Positions 43,552 through 53,706 are shown, counted from the stretch's first letter. The stretch: 64,000 nucleotides of DNA from Profundibacter sp033851955 (GCA_033851955.1 JAWSVK010000009.1:318502-382501); one strand, 5' to 3'. Notes: a model not told the origin generated them from the sequence alone. Translations and numbers: made by a program.

Positions 43552-45092
43552 CTGGTCAGCAACAGCGCGACGAATTGCACCGCAAGATTTGGCAAATCGC
43601 CAATGATGTGAGGGGTGCAGTCGACGGTTGGGACTTTAAGCAATTTGTCCTCGGTGCTCTATTTTACCGTTTTATCAGTGAAAATTTCGCCAGCTATATC
43701 GAGGCGGATGACGAAAGCATCAATTATGCAAAGCTATCTGATGAGTTAATCACGCCAGAGATTAAAGAAGATGCGGTTAAAACCAAGGGTTACTTCATCT
43801 ACCCCAGTCAGCTGTTTTCGAACGTGGTCGCTGCTGCCAATACCAATGAAAGCCTGAACACCGATCTTGCCGCCATCTTCACCGCGATCGAGGCCTCTGC
43901 CAGCGGCTACCCGTCTGAGGAAGACATCAAAGGCCTGTTTGCCGATTTCGATACAACCAGCAATCGCCTGGGCAATACTGTCAAAGACAAGAATGCCCGT
44001 TTGGCCGCGGTGATCAAAGGCGTGGCAGGCCTGCCTTTGGTTTTTGATGATACCGAAGAAGACATGTTTGGCCATGCCTATGAATTCCTGATCTCGAACT
44101 ACGCTGCCAATGCGGGCAAATCGGGGGGCGAGTTCTTTACACCAACCCATGTGTCCAAACTGATCGCGCAGATTGCCCTGCACGGCCAAACCACCGTCAA
44201 CAAAATTTACGATCCTGCCTGTGGGTCTGGCTCTTTGCTGCTGCAAGCTAAACGTCACTTTGATGCCCATATCGTCGAAGACGGCTTCTTTGGGCAAGAG
44301 ATCAATCACACCACCTATAACCTCGCGCGCATGAACATGTTCCTGCACAACATCAACTACGACAAGTTCAACATCCAGCTAGGCAACACGCTGATCGATC
44401 CGCATTTCGGCGATGACAAACCCTTTGATGCCATCGTGTCGAACCCGCCTTACTCGGTCAAATGGGTGGGTGCGGATGATCCAACCCTAATCAATGATGA
44501 ACGCTTTGCACCTGCTGGCGTGCTGGCCCCGAAATCCAAGGCCGACTTTGCCTTTGTTCTGCATGCGCTCAGCTATCTGTCTGCCAAGGGGCGCGCGGCG
44601 ATTGTGTGCTTTCCGGGTATTTTCTACCGTGGCGGGGCGGAGCAAAAGATCCGCAAATACCTGGTGGATAACAATTATGTTGAAACCGTGATCGCGCTTG
44701 CGCCGAACCTGTTTTACGGCACCACGATTGCGGTGAATATTCTGGTGTTGGCCAAGAACAAAACCGACACCGCCGTGCAGTTCATTGATGCAACGGGTGA
44801 GGATTACTTTGCCAAGAAAACCAACAATAACGTCATGGATGATGATCACATCAAAGCGATCATCAAGATGTTCGACAACAAGGAACGCGTCGAATACGTC
44901 GCCGAAACCGTTCCGTTCGAGAAGATTGTGGAGAGCGAATATAGCCTGTCGGTTAGTGCCTATGTGGAGCCCAAAGATACCCGCGAAGTGATTGATATTG
45001 ATGTGGTCAATGCTGAGCTGAAAATCACAGTCGCCAAGATCGACCACCTGCGCACGGACATTGACGTCATCGTTGCGGAGATCGAGGCATGA
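43548..45092 (+). CDS. hsdM: type I restriction-modification system methyltransferase subunit
   Basis: A 514-residue N6-adenine methyltransferase. It has the N-terminal HsdM helical domain (GWDFKQFVLGALFYRFISEN), SAM-binding motif I DPACGSGSLLLQ and catalytic motif IV SNPPYS. GGEFFTPTHVSKLIAQ is the usual type I signature. The protein resembles type IC (EcoR124/EcoprrI) HsdM. It overlaps hsdS by 4 bp. It corresponds to prrA in the E. coli prr locus. Confidence 0.94.
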   Translation: MTGQQQRDELHRKIWQIANDVRGAVDGWDFKQFVLGALFYRFISENFASYIEADDESINYAKLSDELITPEIKEDAVKTKGYFIYPSQLFSNVVAAANTNESLNTDLAAIFTAIEASASGYPSEEDIKGLFADFDTTSNRLGNTVKDKNARLAAVIKGVAGLPLVFDDTEEDMFGHAYEFLISNYAANAGKSGGEFFTPTHVSKLIAQIALHGQTTVNKIYDPACGSGSLLLQAKRHFDAHIVEDGFFGQEINHTTYNLARMNMFLHNINYDKFNIQLGNTLIDPHFGDDKPFDAIVSNPPYSVKWVGADDPTLINDERFAPAGVLAPKSKADFAFVLHALSYLSAKGRAAIVCFPGIFYRGGAEQKIRKYLVDNNYVETVIALAPNLFYGTTIAVNILVLAKNKTDTAVQFIDATGEDYFAKKTNNNVMDDDHIKAIIKMFDNKERVEYVAETVPFEKIVESEYSLSVSAYVEPKDTREVIDIDVVNAELKITVAKIDHLRTDIDVIVAEIEA

Positions 45093-46321
45093 GCGATCGG
45101 GGCTTTCTTGAAAAGCTGTTGGATGGGGCTTCGGTGAAATGGAAGCCATTGGCCGATATCGCGCAGTATTCAAAGACGCGTATCAGTTCCGAGCAGCTCG
45201 ATAAGTCAAACTATGTCGGTGTAGACAACCTTTTGCAAAACCGAGCGGGGAGGGTTGATTCAAGCTACGTGCCCACTTCGGGAAATTTAACCGAGTATCG
45301 AGATGGCGACATCCTAATCGGCAATATTCGCCCCTACCTTAAGAAAATCTGGCTTGCCGACCGAACAGGCGGAACCAACGGGGACGTTCTGGTCATTCAT
45401 CTAACAGACGACGTAGTGAATCCGCGTTACCTATATCAGGTCCTAACTGACGAAAAATTCTTTGAGTACAATATTCAGCACTCCAAAGGGGCAAAAATGC
45501 CTCGCGGAAGTAAGCCGCAGATTCTTCAATATCCGGTGCCCATCCCATGCCCTGAGGATCCAAAGAAGTCGCTGGTGATTCAGGCGGAGATTGTTCGGAT
45601 TTTGGACGCTTTCACCGAGCTGACCGCCGAGCTGACCGCCGAGCTTAAGGCCCGCAAAAAACAATACAACCACTACCGCGACCAACTTCTGAGCTTTGAA
45701 GATGGTGAAGTGGATCATCGACCAATGGGCGACGAACGTATTGGGCGTTTCATACGTGGCGGTGGATTGCAGAAGAAGGATTTTGTTGAAGCTGGGGTAG
45801 GCTGCATTCACTACGGTCAGATTTACACTCACTACGGAACCTTTGCCCAAACGACCAAGACTTTTGTTTCTGAAGAGTTTGCAAAGAAAGCGCGCATGGC
45901 AAAGACGGGCGATGTGGTTATTGCAACAACAAGCGAAACCGATGAGGATGTGTGTAAAGCCGTCGCATGGCTGGGGGAGGACAATATCGCCGTCAGCAGC
46001 GATGCATGCTTCTATTCTCATAAGTTGAACCCAAAATTTGTTTCTTACTTTTTCCAAACAGGGCAATTTCAAAAACAAAAGATGGCTTACATAACGGGTG
46101 CAAAGGTTAGACGCGTCAATGCCGACGCTTTAGCAAAGATCCTGATTCCAGTCCCCTCATCAAAAGAACAAGCCCGCATTGTCGCCATCCTCGACAAGTT
46201 CGACACGCTGACCACCTCGCTCAGCGAAGGCCTGCCGCGTGAGATCAAGTTGCGCCAGCAGCAATATGAATACTACCGCGACCTGCTCTTGAGCTTCCCT
46301 AAACCAGAGGAGGTCGCATAA
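45089..46321 (+). CDS. hsdS: type I restriction-modification specificity subunit
   Basis: A 410-residue HsdS with two target-recognition domains and two conserved helical spacers. The first TRD runs about 15-155 (GDILIGNIRPYLKKIW; YPVPIPCPE), the spacer carries LTAELTAELKARKKQYNHYR, and the second TRD about 215-350 ends in ILIPVPSSKEQARIVAILDKF with a closing RQQQYEYYRDLLLSF. The repeat LTAELTAEL in the central spacer resembles the short-repeat spacers of type IC proteins that set the gap between half-sites. The recognition sequence cannot be read off. Confidence 0.92.
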   Translation: MSDRGFLEKLLDGASVKWKPLADIAQYSKTRISSEQLDKSNYVGVDNLLQNRAGRVDSSYVPTSGNLTEYRDGDILIGNIRPYLKKIWLADRTGGTNGDVLVIHLTDDVVNPRYLYQVLTDEKFFEYNIQHSKGAKMPRGSKPQILQYPVPIPCPEDPKKSLVIQAEIVRILDAFTELTAELTAELKARKKQYNHYRDQLLSFEDGEVDHRPMGDERIGRFIRGGGLQKKDFVEAGVGCIHYGQIYTHYGTFAQTTKTFVSEEFAKKARMAKTGDVVIATTSETDEDVCKAVAWLGEDNIAVSSDACFYSHKLNPKFVSYFFQTGQFQKQKMAYITGAKVRRVNADALAKILIPVPSSKEQARIVAILDKFDTLTTSLSEGLPREIKLRQQQYEYYRDLLLSFPKPEEVA

Positions 46322-47707
46322 ATGACAGAACCAGCCGAAATCCAAGAGACGCAAGAAGACAAGCTCAAGGCGGTAGCCCAGCAGCTCGTCGACGCTAATA
46401 AAAAAGTGCAACTGATCTACGCCTTTAACGGGGTCGGCAAAACCCGCCTGTCCCGTGCGGTGAAGGATTTGGTCGCGCCCAAACCCGAAGATGGTGAAGA
46501 CGAGGAACCTACGCGGCGCAAGATCCTCTATTACAGCGCCTTTACCGAAGACCTGTTCGTTTGGGACAACGATAGAGATAACGACGAAGTCCGGAAGATT
46601 GACATCCAGCCGAACTCATTTACCGATTGGGTATTGCGAGATCGTGGGCAGGATCAAAACATCATCACCAACTTTCAGCGCTATACTAGCAGAAGTATCA
46701 CGCCAAGTTTTCCTCTTAAATCCAGAATAGACTTTAGGGATGGTGCGAAAAAAATTGACACCTTTCCAGAGATCCGATTTGCCTACACTGGGGGCGATAA
46801 CATTAAGAATGATATCAAGATTTCAAAGGGTGAAGAAAGCAATCTGATTTGGAGCTTCTTCTATACGTTGTTGCAGGAAGTCGTTGAACTTTTGAAAGAG
46901 CCTGACCCAAAAAAACGCGATGATGATGAATATGATGACCTGAAATATGTGTTCATTGACGATCCGGTAAGCTCGCTTGATGACAGCCATTTGATTGAGT
47001 TGGCGGTTGATTTGGCTGGACTGATTAAGTCGACAGAGGCGGATCTTAAGTTTGTCATTACGACGCATAACCCCTTATTTTACAACGTTCTTTTCAATGA
47101 ATTTCATAATAAGAAATATAAAGACGTAGAAAAAGTGAAGGCATCGCTACAGGCAATTATTGCTAACGATGGCGATGTGGTTGAGCTTGTCGATACTATT
47201 GTGGCTCCCGATGACAAAAACGCTGTGGTTGCCGCCATTCAAGCTGGTGACAGCGATGCGGCAGTCGCTGCTGTTACTCGGCCAAAGCTGATCTATAAGT
47301 CAAATCACTCCGCCAAATACAGATTGAGCAAGAAGGCGGATGGTTCGTTTGCGCTGGACGAGCAAGGCAATGACTCGCCTTTTTCATACCACCTCCTTTT
47401 ATTGTCCGAGCTAAAGAAAGCAGTCGATGCAGGCAATGTTCAAAAATACCATTTCAATTACTTGAGGAACATCCTCGAAAAAACGGCCGCCTTTTTGGGA
47501 CATAAAAAATGGGGTGATCTATTGCCAAAGATTGATGGTAATCCTGACCCTTTTGCCGCCAGAATAGTCAATCTCGCAAGCCACTCAGCGCATTCAGGCG
47601 AAGAGGTTGCCGAGCTTGAGGGTAACGATAAAGAAAAGCTGGGCGAACTCGTGAATTATTTATTTAATCAATACCGATTTTCAAAACAGGACGAACAAAA
47701 TGCCTGA
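46322..47707 (+). CDS. prrC: PrrC-type anticodon nuclease embedded in the type I restriction operon
   Basis: A 461-residue protein. N-terminal ABC-type ATPase: Walker A AFNGVGKT (34-41), signature ISKGEESN (167-174), Walker B VFIDDPVSSLDD (210-221), switch His in TTHN. C-terminal nuclease: Arg382-x3-Glu386 and His421 match the Arg320/Glu324/His356 triad of E. coli PrrC, with the same surroundings (LRNxxEKTAxFLG; SHS). E. coli PrrC is kept silent by its type IC enzyme and, when phage inactivates that enzyme, cuts tRNA-Lys next to the wobble base. Gene order hsdM-hsdS-prrC-hsdR is that of the prr locus. It starts right after hsdS and overlaps hsdR by 8 bp. Confidence 0.9.
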   Translation: MTEPAEIQETQEDKLKAVAQQLVDANKKVQLIYAFNGVGKTRLSRAVKDLVAPKPEDGEDEEPTRRKILYYSAFTEDLFVWDNDRDNDEVRKIDIQPNSFTDWVLRDRGQDQNIITNFQRYTSRSITPSFPLKSRIDFRDGAKKIDTFPEIRFAYTGGDNIKNDIKISKGEESNLIWSFFYTLLQEVVELLKEPDPKKRDDDEYDDLKYVFIDDPVSSLDDSHLIELAVDLAGLIKSTEADLKFVITTHNPLFYNVLFNEFHNKKYKDVEKVKASLQAIIANDGDVVELVDTIVAPDDKNAVVAAIQAGDSDAAVAAVTRPKLIYKSNHSAKYRLSKKADGSFALDEQGNDSPFSYHLLLLSELKKAVDAGNVQKYHFNYLRNILEKTAAFLGHKKWGDLLPKIDGNPDPFAARIVNLASHSAHSGEEVAELEGNDKEKLGELVNYLFNQYRFSKQDEQNA

Positions 47708-50700
47708 GCGGACAACACCGATTGCCGAAACACCGAATTACATTGTTCTCGATAAATACACCAAAGAGTGGGACGTCTCTGAGCAGTATCAAAGCGAAGA
47801 TGATTTGGAGCGCGAGCTTGTTCGGGATTTACAGAACCAAGGCTATGAGTTCCTGCCAGCCCTGACCAAGCCCGCCGCCATGTTGGCCAATGTGCGGGTG
47901 CAGATGGAAGCGCTGAACGATGTCACGTTCTCAGATGATGAATGGCAGCGTTTCAATGACACCTATTTGGACAGGCCCAGCGACAGTATCGTCGATAAGG
48001 CCCGCAAGATCCACGATGACTACATCCATGATTTCGTTTTTGACGACGGGCACATCCAGAACATCTATCTGGTCGATAAAAAGAACATGGCGCGCAACAA
48101 ACTGCAGGTGATCAAGCAGTTTGAACAGGCAGGCACCCATGCCAACCGCTATGATGTGACGATCCTGGTCAATGGTTTGCCCCTGGTGCAGATCGAGCTG
48201 AAGAAACGCGGCGTGGCCATTCGCGAGGCCTTCAACCAGATCCACCGCTACAGCAAAGAAAGCTTCAACAGCGAAAATTCCCTCTACAAATATCTGCAGA
48301 TTTTTGTCATTTCGAACGGCACAGACAGCCGATATTTCCCCAACACCACGAAGCGCAATAAGAACAGTTTCGACTTCACCATGAATTGGGCGAAGTCTGA
48401 CAACAGTCTGATCAAAGACCTGAAAGATTTCACGGCGACGTTTTTTCAGAAGCGCACGTTGCTAAATGTTTTACTGCAGTATTCGGTGTTTGATGTCAGC
48501 GACACCTTGTTGGTGATGCGCCCCTATCAAATCGCCGCGACCGAGCGCGTTTTATGGAAGATCAAAAGCTCTTTTGAGGCCAAGAGCTGGAGCAAGCCAG
48601 AAAGCGGCGGGTTTATCTGGCACACCACAGGATCAGGTAAAACGCTGACGAGTTTCAAAGCGGCACGTTTGGCCACCGAGCGCGATTTTATCGACAAGGT
48701 GTTTTTTGTCGTGGATCGGAAGGACCTCGATTATCAGACGATGAAGGAATATCAGCGATTTTCGCCTGATAGCGTCAATGGTTCCGACAGCACCGCAGGG
48801 CTTAAGCGCAATCTAGACAAAGACGACAACAAGATCATCGTTACCACGATCCAGAAGCTGAACAATCTGATGAAAGGTGAAGGGGACCTTCCTGTGTACA
48901 ACAAGCAGGTAGTTTTTATTTTTGATGAATGTCACCGCAGCCAGTTTGGTGAAGCTCAGAAAAACTTGAAGAAGAAGTTTAAACGGTTTTATCAATTTGG
49001 CTTCACTGGCACGCCAATTTTTCCGGAGAACGCTTTGGGAGCGAACACAACCGCTAGCGTGTTTGGTCGCGAGATGCATTCCTATGTGATTACTGACGCC
49101 ATTCGCGATGAAAAAGTGCTGAAATTCAAAGTGGATTACAACGATGTACGTCCACAGTTTAAGGCTATCGAAAGCGAGCAGGATGAGAAGAAGCTCAGTG
49201 CTGCGGAAAACAAACAAGCCTTGTTGCATCCTGAGCGTATCCGGGAAGTTTCCCAGTATATCCTAAATAATTTCCGCCAGAAAACCCATCGCATGAATGC
49301 AGGTAGCAACGGCTTCAATGCCATGTTTGCAGTTAGCAGTGTGGATGCCGCTAAGCTGTATTATGAAACACTGAATTCGTTGCAGACGGATAGCGATAAG
49401 CCTTTGAAAATCGCGACTATCTTTTCGTTTGCCGCAAATGAGGAGCAGGATGCAGTTGGCGACATTCAAGATGAAAGCTTTGATGTGTCGGCCATGAACA
49501 ACAGCGCGAAAGAGTTTTTGAGTGCGGCAATCGATGACTACAACGCATACTTTAAAACGAACTTTAGCGTAGATAGCAACGGCTTCCAAAATTACTATCG
49601 CGATTTGGCCAGCCGGGTGAAATCAAAGGACATTGACCTGTTGATTGTGGTCGGTATGTTCCTCACGGGTTTTGATGCTCCGACGCTCAACACCTTATTT
49701 GTTGATAAGAACTTGCGTTACCACGGCTTGATGCAGGCGTTTTCCCGCACTAACCGTATTTTTGACGCCACGAAAACTTTCGGTAATATTGTTGCTTTCC
49801 GTGATTTGGAAAAGGCTACCATCGATGCCATTACTCTTTTCGGTGATAAAAACACCAAAAACGTGGTGCTGGAGAAAAGCTATAAGGAATACATGGAAGG
49901 CTTTGCTGATGTTATCACCGGCCAAGCTAGGCGCGGCTTTATGGACGTGGTGACTGAGTTGGAGCAACGCTTCCCCGATCCGGACAACATTGTCAAAGAA
50001 ACTGACAAGAAAGATTTTGCCAAATTGTTTGGCGAATATTTGCGAGCAGAAAATGTGCTGCAAAACTACGATGAATTTGCGAGTTTGAAGGCCCTACAGA
50101 GTGTTGATCTGAACGACGCAGAGGCAGTAGAGGCTTTCAAAATAACGCATTACTTAAGTGATGACGATCTGGTCGAACTGCAAACTATTAAGCTACCCGC
50201 CGAAAGACAAATCCAAGATTATCGATCCACTTATAACGATATTCGTGACTGGCTACGGCGCGAGAAATCCGACGCTGAAAAAGAGCAGTCCACCGTCGAA
50301 TGGGACGATGTAGTGTTTGAGGTGGACCTGCTTAAATCCCAAGAGATCAATCTGGATTACATTTTGGAACTTTTATTTGAAAAACATGGAAAGGTGAAAG
50401 ATAAAACAGAACTGATCAAAGATGCACGCCGGGCAATTCGTGCCAGCCTCGGCAACCGTGCCAAAGAAAGCCTTCTAGTGGATTTCATCAATCAAACCGA
50501 TCTTGACCAGATTTCTGATAAAGCCGGTGTGATCAATGCATTTTTCACCTATGCACAAGAAGAGCAACGGCGAGAAGCTGAGGAACTGATCAATACTGAA
50601 AACCTGAATACAGAAGCTGCAAAGCGTTATATTACCACTTCGATCAAACGCGAATTTGCCAGCGACAATGGCACAGAGTTAAATTCTATTCTGCCAAAAA

Positions 50701-50801
50701 TGAGTTCGCTAAACCCACTTTATTTGACCAAAAAACAGAGTGTTTTTGAAAAGATGTCAGCATTTGTGGAGAAATTTAAAGGTGTCGGAGGTCAAATTTA
50801 A
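47700..50801 (+). CDS. hsdR: type I restriction enzyme R subunit (endonuclease/translocase)
   Basis: A 1033-residue protein. The nuclease PD-(D/E)xK core has Asp152, Glu166 and Lys168 (YDVTILVNGLPLVQIELKK). The SF2 motor has Walker A TTGSGKT (Lys314), DECH box at 409-412 (IFDECHRSQFG), and GFTGTPIF motif III. It translocates DNA and cuts at a distance in complex with HsdM and HsdS; length and motifs fit type IC. The start overlaps prrC. The C-terminal helical region interacts with HsdMS. Confidence 0.95.
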   Translation: MPERTTPIAETPNYIVLDKYTKEWDVSEQYQSEDDLERELVRDLQNQGYEFLPALTKPAAMLANVRVQMEALNDVTFSDDEWQRFNDTYLDRPSDSIVDKARKIHDDYIHDFVFDDGHIQNIYLVDKKNMARNKLQVIKQFEQAGTHANRYDVTILVNGLPLVQIELKKRGVAIREAFNQIHRYSKESFNSENSLYKYLQIFVISNGTDSRYFPNTTKRNKNSFDFTMNWAKSDNSLIKDLKDFTATFFQKRTLLNVLLQYSVFDVSDTLLVMRPYQIAATERVLWKIKSSFEAKSWSKPESGGFIWHTTGSGKTLTSFKAARLATERDFIDKVFFVVDRKDLDYQTMKEYQRFSPDSVNGSDSTAGLKRNLDKDDNKIIVTTIQKLNNLMKGEGDLPVYNKQVVFIFDECHRSQFGEAQKNLKKKFKRFYQFGFTGTPIFPENALGANTTASVFGREMHSYVITDAIRDEKVLKFKVDYNDVRPQFKAIESEQDEKKLSAAENKQALLHPERIREVSQYILNNFRQKTHRMNAGSNGFNAMFAVSSVDAAKLYYETLNSLQTDSDKPLKIATIFSFAANEEQDAVGDIQDESFDVSAMNNSAKEFLSAAIDDYNAYFKTNFSVDSNGFQNYYRDLASRVKSKDIDLLIVVGMFLTGFDAPTLNTLFVDKNLRYHGLMQAFSRTNRIFDATKTFGNIVAFRDLEKATIDAITLFGDKNTKNVVLEKSYKEYMEGFADVITGQARRGFMDVVTELEQRFPDPDNIVKETDKKDFAKLFGEYLRAENVLQNYDEFASLKALQSVDLNDAEAVEAFKITHYLSDDDLVELQTIKLPAERQIQDYRSTYNDIRDWLRREKSDAEKEQSTVEWDDVVFEVDLLKSQEINLDYILELLFEKHGKVKDKTELIKDARRAIRASLGNRAKESLLVDFINQTDLDQISDKAGVINAFFTYAQEEQRREAEELINTENLNTEAAKRYITTSIKREFASDNGTELNSILPKMSSLNPLYLTKKQSVFEKMSAFVEKFKGVGGQI

Positions 50802-51217
50802 TTGCAATGCTCGGAAGTTGGTGATGAATTCATCCTGACCCAAAACGTTTCTTTCGTTTGCTCATAGCGGTCTGATTATCCATGACATTGAGGCGTTTGA
50901 GGAAAGGGCCGCCATCATGGAATGCGATGGGGGTTGTTCCCGCGAGCTGGCTGAAGGCGGCGCGGCGCGGTTCAAGGATGTCCCCCACTACTTGCAATGG
51001 CTGGCTACGTGGTGGCCGGAAGGATGCCCTAAAGAAAACCCTCGGCGGCCTCAAAGGTCGGCGGGAAACAACCACTTTGCTTATTTATCTTGCTGCGGCG
51101 GCTTAGACGTTTACAGTCTGACATCAGCGCCTATGGGTCCAAATAATTGATACAATTTCTGGAAATGGCCTTACTCGCTTGTTATCGTACCACCATTGAT
51201 TTCTTTAAGGTTTTCCC
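50802..51217. other. gap with a decayed mobile-element fragment
   Basis: No intact gene. In the plus frame through 50880-51146, the fragment DIEAFEERAAIMECDGG recalls a motif I have seen in alphaproteobacterial mobile-element proteins, but the frame has no good start and soon becomes unrecognisable. The rest should hold the promoter of the DUF262 gene. Confidence 0.35.
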
Positions 51218-53038
51218 GTGCAGCCAACTTACATCCCGATTTCCCAAGTCTTTAGCCACGATCAGAGATTTACAGTTCCTTTGTTCCAGCGGCCATACGT
51301 TTGGTCTCAGCAAGATCAGTGGGAACCTCTTTGGGATGACTTGCTTGGTGTGCTCCACCGCCTCAAGCGAAGAGAGGGCAGTGCCAATGTCGCAAGCCAT
51401 TTTCTTGGAACAGTGGTCCTTGAGCAAAAGCCAAACATTACAGGAAGTCTCCCTTGTCGTGAAATTATTGATGGTCAACAACGTTTGACTACCCTCCAAA
51501 TACTTCTCAAAGCTACTGAACACTCATTGAGCGATTGTTTGGAAACCGTCGAGGAAGATGGCCGCAGTCAAATTGAAGTAGCTCAGAGGCAAATTGCCCG
51601 ACTTACCGCCAACGAAGCGACCTCTGAGGAGATTCACAAAGTCTGGCCAACTAACGAGGATAGGGCACCATTTGCGTTTGTAATGAACAGTAGTTGGTCT
51701 GAAGGGGTCGGAGATACCTCGACCAAAATGTCCGACGCGTATAGATATTTTCGAACCGTGGTTTCCGAATATTTGAATGAAGGAGATGCCGTTGAACAGG
51801 CAAAGCTGATTGCTGACGCTCTTAGAAACTACCTGAAATTGATTGTGTTGGACTTGGATTCTTCAGATGAACCTCAGGCGATTTTCGAAACGCTAAACGC
51901 TCACGGCACTCCTTTGCTTCCAGCAGACCTAATCAAGAACTGGCTCTTGTGGGAGGCGGACAAACAGAAATTGGAAGCACTACCCCTATACGAGAATCAT
52001 TGGAGGTCTTTCGATCAAAATCATGAGTATTGGCGGGCCAAAGTTGGGACCGGCCATGCAGCTCGCGCAAGAGTGGATACGTTCCTTCAAAACTGGCTCA
52101 CGAAAGAGACGGCAGAAATAGTTCCTTCGAAGCATCTTTACGATCGATTTCTGAGGTTTACAGAAGCAACACACGATAAAGCGACTTCGCCGGTAAGTGT
52201 AGAAGCGTTGATGTCAGGTATTCGTGCGGATGCACTGAGATTTGAGAGAATTGACAGAGCGTCAGGTGAAAATCGCTTCGACATATTTCTTGAGCGGCTA
52301 AGGAGGCTCGGGATCTTGGTGTTCCATCCGCTTTTACTTGAAGTAATGCAATCATCTGAAAGTATTCCAAATGAACTTGATAGATTTGGTGAAATTCTGG
52401 AGAGTTATTTAGTTCGTCGAACGGTTTGTGGAAAGCAAACTAGGGGGTATGGCACTCTTGCTCTGAAACTCTTGAAATCTGTTAGGGAGCAGAGTGACAA
52501 ACCTCCCCATGAAGTCCTTAGCGATGAATTGAGAGGCCTTGAAGGCTCAGACGTCTGGCCTTCAGATGAGGATTTTCAATACGCTTGGGTCAATCGTAAG
52601 TTTTATGGGTTTTTGCGCAGGGATCGTGTATTGATGATCCTCCAGGCATTGGAGACCTGGTACCAGTCAAGCAATTCCAAAACAGAACCTTTGATGGCAT
52701 TTGATTGGTCACAGCTTCAAATTGAACACATCATGCCTCAGTCTTGGGAAGCACATTGGCCTCTACCAGATGCTTTGTCCGCAGAAGAGCGTAAGGAAAA
52801 CATTCAAAAAATCGGCAACCTCACTCTTGTAAGTAAGAAACTCAATCCATCTCTTTCGAACGCGCCATGGATTGCTGTGCAAAGCGGGAAAGGAAAGAAA
52901 GATGGGCTGCACACTCATACAATTTTGTATCTCAATCGAATGCTTGTAGATGATAACCCGCACGATTGGTCCGACGTTTCAATAGAACAACGAGCAAATT
53001 CCTTGTTTGAGGTCGCTAAGTCTATTTGGTCCAAATAA
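51218..53038 (+). CDS. GmrSD-like DUF262/DUF1524 fusion protein (type IV-like restriction)
   Basis: A 606-residue protein. N-terminal DUF262 (GmrS-like) motifs are FQRPYVW (23-29) and IDGQQRLTTL (84-93), with FETLNAHGTPLLPADLIKNW as the third family block. C-terminal DUF1524 (GmrD-like) HNH-type nuclease motifs are IEHIMPQSW (502-510) and IGNLTLVSKKLN (532-543). Characterised relatives (GmrSD, BrxU, SspE) use nucleotide hydrolysis to drive cleavage of phage DNA, often modified DNA. The start is GTG 51218. It stands alone as a second defence gene beside the type I system. Confidence 0.87.
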   Translation: MQPTYIPISQVFSHDQRFTVPLFQRPYVWSQQDQWEPLWDDLLGVLHRLKRREGSANVASHFLGTVVLEQKPNITGSLPCREIIDGQQRLTTLQILLKATEHSLSDCLETVEEDGRSQIEVAQRQIARLTANEATSEEIHKVWPTNEDRAPFAFVMNSSWSEGVGDTSTKMSDAYRYFRTVVSEYLNEGDAVEQAKLIADALRNYLKLIVLDLDSSDEPQAIFETLNAHGTPLLPADLIKNWLLWEADKQKLEALPLYENHWRSFDQNHEYWRAKVGTGHAARARVDTFLQNWLTKETAEIVPSKHLYDRFLRFTEATHDKATSPVSVEALMSGIRADALRFERIDRASGENRFDIFLERLRRLGILVFHPLLLEVMQSSESIPNELDRFGEILESYLVRRTVCGKQTRGYGTLALKLLKSVREQSDKPPHEVLSDELRGLEGSDVWPSDEDFQYAWVNRKFYGFLRRDRVLMILQALETWYQSSNSKTEPLMAFDWSQLQIEHIMPQSWEAHWPLPDALSAEERKENIQKIGNLTLVSKKLNPSLSNAPWIAVQSGKGKKDGLHTHTILYLNRMLVDDNPHDWSDVSIEQRANSLFEVAKSIWSK

Positions 53039-53706
53039 GTTTAATTGGAATGCGAACTTTCACTGCAGGTTCGAGGAGAAAAATTGGCCGTGGATTATCG
53101 GTCTTGCGGGCTACCTGATGGCCAGAATGCCCCAACAATCTCCCGATCAGGCACGGGATCAAACCAGGGCGATTGGTCTTGCATTCAGGCGCTCAAATGC
53201 GAGCGTGATCGGGCTGCATCGCAGCATTTGAGATGGTCTGAAGTAACGGCTTGCCCACGCCCCGCAGGATGATTTCGACCGTCAGGTTGAAAGGATTGCG
53301 CCAGTGCTCCGGTTCGTTTCTGGACTAAGTCCAGAGCCGGTGCCAAGATAGGATGCGGAAGTGAGCACAAAACCAAGGAGTTCGACCGGTGACGAGGATT
53401 AATCATAACTCAGACACACTTCGAATGATTGACGATAAAAAAAATTGATCAACAAGGTGACTACGTCGGCCGCGCGCTTACTAAGCTTCTGCACTCCAAA
53501 ACAAAAAAAACGACCGGGTGGCACAACCCCTGTATAAAGCAATACTTATCCATTATTTGCCGCCAATTTGTCTCTGGGATATACTTACATTTGCTTCCAA
53601 CTACTGGCCAAGTTAGTGGATAATTGACTTCGGCAAATCTCGTGATTGCCTCCAACTTATCGCCGCCGCGAAGGAAAAATATCGGGCATGCAAGAGTCGA
53701 AATCTG
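53039..53706. other. 668-bp stretch without a recognisable gene
   Basis: Several short frames exist on both strands but none shows a domain, a good start or length. It separates the plus-strand defence cargo from the minus-strand element genes and may be scar tissue of past insertions. Confidence 0.5.
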
